Below, piece by piece: positions 60,557 through 64,000 of a DNA stretch of 64,000 nt. Numbering within the stretch: position 1 is the first letter of the stretch; the number at the start of each line of letters is the position of its first letter. The notes under the pieces were generated by a model. It was not told where the DNA came from. It worked only from the letters and a program-made list of their open reading frames with translations, and ran no database searches. Both the position numbers and the translations under genes were made by a program. The DNA comes from Sindora glabra (lineage: Eukaryota > Streptophyta > Magnoliopsida > Fabales > Fabaceae): assembly GCA_020226215.1 (NCBI GenBank), contig CM035230.1, forward strand, positions 271,501 to 335,500. Direction: 5' to 3'.

Positions 60557-61161
60557 ATTTTATACTTACTCTTTTATTGTATTAAAATAATTATAGATGT
60601 AGACCATAGAGCTAGTATAGCAAATTGATACTTATATTGAAACCTTCCATTCTCCCCATAGTACTCATGAAATATTCTTTTGGCATAAAATATAGTTAAC
60701 CCTCATAAATATAGGAGTAGATTGCAAAATAGAACTTAAACAAATAGACTTAGAATTTAATTCTATTATAATATATCCTTTGCATCGAGTTCCTCCACAT
60801 GAGAGTTTTAGGAGCAATGATGTTTACTCTTCTTCTATCAAATTAGATACAGAGGAATGAAATTTGGATAAATCTAATTAAGTTAATGTTATCTACTATA
60901 TTATGTAAATTATATGCTTGTATAAAAAAAAAGAATTTTGGATGTGTATGCGTATGTGTATTAAATTTTGAAACTTATGATGTGAATAGTTCCATATTAT
61001 GAGTTTATATGTCACCATCCTTTAATAATATTACTTTAATAAGGAGATTGGTATAGTTTAAAGGCTTGTAAAAATATATATTTAGTATGCTAGCACTAAT
61101 TAGATATTTTTAAGTATCTTTACATCAGTTAAATAACCCTAAGACAGGTTGTGACATGAAG

Positions 61162-61370
61162 TTGATTTTTTTTATCATTTTCACTCCAATTAGCTCTTGC
61201 TTTCAAAACATCAACATTGTTTTCTTTCTTCGTTGGTGGATTATATCCTCTCTCAATTAGTTCCCACATATTAACATTGGTGGCTTCTATGAATCTTTTA
61301 TCTTTTGTTTTTAATTTGCATAATGTTGTCCATTAAAACTCAAAGGTTTGTTCAATGGAGGACATTCAAT
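61162..61370 (-). pseudogene. Sirevirus gag, N-terminal part
   Basis: The minus strand reads MSSIEQTFEF, a stop, WTTLCKLKTKDKRFIEATNV, NMWELIERGYNPPTK, then KARANWSENDKKNQLHV, the order of the N-terminal gag segment (W-x-x-R/K, W-E-x-I-E-x-G, W-S/T-E-x-D-K-K). It follows the primer-binding site and 5' LTR directly and breaks off at the TGAAG duplication of the nested insertion. Confidence 0.8.
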
Positions 61371-61436
61371 TAAAATACTAAAACTACTTATCCATAGGAT
61401 AATCTTGAGATCATGATATTTTGTCATAAGAGTGAA

Positions 61437-61448
61437 GCTTTAATACTA
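61437..61448 (-). other. Primer-binding site of the Sirevirus
   Basis: The minus strand reads TAGTATTAAAGC two bases after the 5' LTR end (TTACA), matching the initiator-tRNA site TGGTATCAGAGC at most positions. Confidence 0.7.
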
Positions 61449-61450
61449 AT

Positions 61451-62480
61451 TGTAACTAAGGATTGCACCCAAATGGGAGTGAATTAAGTTTTAGAATTTT
61501 ACCACTTTTAAAATCAAAATCAATTTTATAAAGCTTTTGGAGTCAATTTTCACATGGAAATAATAGACAAATGATTATCTAATGCAATAATTAAGTTTAA
61601 AACAATTAAGAATAATGATTCATTAATTTTAACAAGAAAAATAGAGCATAATGCACTAAATATAAGGAGATAGGAATAGAGAGATCAAATGTAGCTATTT
61701 ATAATAGTTCGGCCTTGAAAATTCAACACTCCAAAAAAGTACATTCACTATCAAACCTTTTCAACTTGGATTTGCAAGAATTTGAATCCATTATCTCTTC
61801 AAGTTTAAAAAGGTAAACTTGCAGAACCCTTTGTACAAGCTACTAATTTATAAGCTAATCTCTTTGAGATTCCTCTCTCAAAAAATACTCTATCAAGAGA
61901 TTCCAATTCTTGAATATCCTGGAGATACCTCACCCTAAAAACATAAACAAATGAGTGTTTGAAATCTAAAAAATAAGTGCACAAACACTCAAATTTTGAT
62001 TACATAGAGGAATTTTAATCTTATAGGTTCAAGGGATTTGAAACATATAAGAGAAAAGAAATGAATATCTTGTGTTAATGTAATAGTGAAAGCCCTTTCT
62101 TGTGTTGTAAACTTGAGTTCGAGATTTTGTATAGGAGTTCAAAAGTTTAAAAGTCCATTGCATACAAAATACAATCCTTATAGATGTGTTAGAGTTTGAT
62201 GAGTCGATTGCACAATCAATTCACTTAGACTTAAAAAAAATTGAAATCATGCAAGGTGAATTGAGTATGCAGTCAATTCACTAGGCTTTGTATTTTGAAA
62301 TGTCACAAAGTGAATTAATTGCACAATTAATTCACTTGGAACTTATTTTACCTTTGGACACTCAAAATTGATTGTGTAATTGATTCACCTAGGGTAAATT
62401 TCAATATGAGATAGTATGAGATTTGGGTATGTTGAATTGATTGTGTAGTTCATTCATCTTGTCCAAAATGGTTTTAGAAG
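61451..62480 (-). repeat. 5' LTR of the Sirevirus, right part split off by a copia insertion
   Basis: It aligns by eye with the 3' LTR from 46843 to about 47900, for example GATAGGAATAGAGAGATCAA here against GATAGGGATAGAGAGATCAA there. It ends TTACA before the primer site. The palindrome cluster is present at about 62196-62460. The TATA box is mutated (ATTGCATA on the plus strand near 62158-62165, against ATTATATA in the 3' LTR). Similarity stops at the copia insertion near 62481; the remaining part must be beyond the window. Confidence 0.8.
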
Positions 62481-62485
62481 AGATT

Positions 62486-62607
62486 TGTAAGGCCATATCC
62501 TTAATTAAGGAAGGTAATGTTTATTTTAAAAATATAAGGTTGCAAGAAATAAGCCTAGGCCTATGCATCTTAACATATAAGAAACTAATAGGCTTAGTTC
62601 ACTAATA
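62486..62607 (-). repeat. 3' LTR of the right-edge copia element (about 122 bp)
   Basis: The minus strand begins TATTAGTGAACTAAG right after the polypurine tract TTGAGGGGGAG (62608-62618) and ends TTACA at 62486. Length and tract match the LTR at 574-694. AGATT at 62481-62485 would be the target duplication; its partner is beyond the window. Confidence 0.65.
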
Positions 62608-62618
62608 CTCCCCCTCAA

Positions 62619-64000
62619 GTTAGAGCATAGATATCAAATATGTCTAACTTGTTACAAATATTATCAATTCATTTTCTTGGAAAAACCTTAGTAAACAAAT
62701 CAGCAAGTTATTCCTTAATTCTTGGTCTATTCATGAAACACTAGGTTTGTTGCAATATGATAGTTGCTTGATTATCACACCACAATTGCATAACTTCAGA
62801 AGAAGTAATTTCAAATTGAATAAGAAGATAAGAAAGGCACACAAGTTCAACAATAATATGAGCTATGGCTCAATACTTAGACTTTGCACTACATTAAGAT
62901 ACCACTGTTTGTTTCTTACTTTTCCAAGACACAAGATCGACAAACACACAATATCTTGAGGCAGACCTTCTATCCATATGATATCCTACCCAATCAGCAT
63001 TAGAAAAACCTTTAATTCTATAATGACTATGATCATGATATAATATTCCATGCCAAATGCTTTTTTTAGATATTTTAAGATGTGTACAATTGCATTCCAA
63101 TAAGAAGTTCTTGAAGAATTTATGAATTGATTTACTATATTTACTTAAAAGTAATGTCAAGTTTTGTAATAGTAAAATAATTCAATTTATGCACTAACCT
63201 TTTGTAATGTTTTAGATCTTTTAGTAATTCTCCCTCTTCCAATCCAAGCCTAACATTTGGGATCATACAAGTGTCACATGGTTTTGAATCAAGCAAACTA
63301 GTTTCCTTCAACAGGTCAAAAACATATTTTTATTATGAAATAAAAATTCCCTTCTCACTTTCAACAATCTTAACACCTAAGAAATATTGAAGTGGCCCTA
63401 AGTCCTTAGTTTGAAACTTGGTAGTACAGAGCCAAGCCATCAAGCTAAATATAAAGAACCTAAAAACAAAGTTCAGATAACAAGAAGATATTTTTAGCAT
63501 TTCTATATATATCTTGGAATTGTAAAAGGTTATATTGCCTTAGTCATAGAGAAATTCAAACAATGCCTAGAAACTTTGCATGGCAAAATATTTCTAGAAA
63601 ATATAAGATGAAAATGGCCTTTCAAAAACCATTATAAATACCTCACTTCTTGTTGTATTAGAGCATCATCCGAAGAGTTGAATCAATATAGTTTTCCTTT
63701 CAAAAAGGGTTTTCTCTCTTTTCCTTTTGGCTTTTGAGCCACTTAGACTGAAGAAAGTCCTTTAATTCTAAAATTCCCACATGATCACTGCCTATAATCA
63801 TAATGTCATCAACATAAATAGCAAGAAGAATGCACTGAGATTTAAAATGTTTGTAGAATACAGAATGATCATAATCACTCTTCTTCATCCAAATTCTCTT
63901 TTAACGTCACTAAATCTATTAAATCATGCTCAAGGAGATTTGCTTTAAACCATACAAAGACCTTCTCAATCATTATACCTTTCCTTTCTCCCCCTGAACA
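62619..64000 (-). pseudogene. Copia pol (RT and RNase H) of the right-edge element, decayed
   Basis: The minus strand from the right edge shows RT with DHSVFYKHFKSQCILLAIYVDDIMIIGSD (YVDD intact) and GILELKDFLQSKW near 63888-63750. An interruption of about 300 bp of unrelated sequence follows, then QYFLGVKIVESEKGIFIS near 63400-63330 and LRLGLEEGELLKD-like sequence. RNase H near 63050-62890 reads FSNADWVGYHMDRRSASRYCVFV and LVSWKSKKQTVVS, the same family as 1-566. Stops and shifts are frequent. The rest of pol, gag and the 5' LTR are outside the window. Confidence 0.85.

Larger units (their letters stand above)
57896..61156 (+). mobile_element. 3.26-kb LTR-type element inserted in Sirevirus gag
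   Basis: TGAAG lies on both sides (57891-57895 and 61157-61161). The insert starts TGTAATATCAC and ends GGTTGTGACA. No coding domain is visible. Inside are a (GT)n(GA)n tract at about 58513-58540, a tandem pair of about 199 bp, a (TA)n tract near 59929-59945, a polypurine/LTR-start-like junction at 60120-60140 and a 147-bp tandem duplication. Its ends place it with the elements at 36658 and 48746. It is a long solo LTR or a non-autonomous element. Confidence 0.8.
46843..64000 (-). mobile_element. Sirevirus-type (Maximus/SIRE) Ty1/copia element, dead, 5' LTR runs off the right edge
   Basis: On the minus strand the parts read in canonical order: 5' LTR (61451 and up), primer-binding site (61437-61448), gag (61370-61162 and 57890-57190), protease, integrase, RT and RNase H (56420-53370), an internal promoter-like module (53110-52871), an extra ORF (52513-48564), polypurine tract (48210-48223) and 3' LTR (48209-46843). 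Three later insertions split it: 48746-51577 in the extra ORF, 57896-61156 in gag, and a copia element from 62486 in the 5' LTR. RT wording such as QCEFEMSMMDKLNFFLDLQI places it in the Sirevirus lineage. Stops and active-site changes throughout show it is inactive. Confidence 0.85.

Noticed and set aside
1..64000. tRNA, rRNA, CRISPR or bacterial operon features
   Set aside because: None seen. The spliced genes and plant retroelements show a nuclear plant chromosome.

Overview
The window looks like nuclear chromosomal DNA of a flowering plant, most likely a eudicot. It is AT-rich, its genes have short exons with GT-AG introns, and most of it is plant transposable elements, many nested inside one another. 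I cannot name the species. All calls are from reading the sequence by eye; no database search or alignment was run.

Layout. (1) 1-694: 3' end of a plus-strand Ty1/copia element with an open RNase H domain and a short LTR. (2) 695-2848: decayed repeats, including the 5' part of a minus-strand copia element. (3) 3321-4154: the last two exons of a plastidic alpha-glucan (starch) phosphorylase gene, plus strand; the rest of the gene is not visible. (4) 5074-8068: an intron-retaining SR45a/Tra2-like splicing-factor pseudogene, minus strand, broken by a mutated splice donor, frameshifts, stops and an AT-rich insertion. (5) 9.9-29.6 kb: almost gene-free, made of Ty3/gypsy-type LTR sequence, a dead hAT transposase and a 35-bp tandem array. 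(6) 29657-40848: one CACTA (En/Spm) transposon, minus strand, with matching terminal repeats, a 3-bp target duplication and two nested insertions (32821-34196 and 36658-40591). (7) 42380-45212: the only complete, intact-looking cellular gene, four exons and 166 codons on the minus strand, a small protein resembling the plant MEE59-type family. (8) 46843 to beyond the right edge: a large dead Sirevirus-type (Maximus/SIRE) copia element, minus strand. Its 3' LTR, extra ORF, pol, gag, primer site and 5' LTR can be followed in order, interrupted by three younger insertions: an LTR-type element in the extra ORF, another in gag, and a copia element in the 5' LTR.

The most interesting signal is in the Sirevirus. 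Its LTRs carry a cluster of palindromes of the form TGAATYRATT-N4-AATYRATTCA just upstream of a TATA box. The same arrangement, palindromes followed by TATAAAAG, occurs inside the element between pol and the extra ORF. This suggests the extra ORF has, or had, its own promoter built from the same cis-element as the LTR.

Several insertions were dated relative to their hosts by target-site duplications that I could read directly: TTCCT, TGAAG, TATCA and ATT, plus an imperfect ATTTA/AGTTA. Removing the 32821-34196 insertion brings the host transposase reading back together apart from one extra base, which independently supports that boundary.
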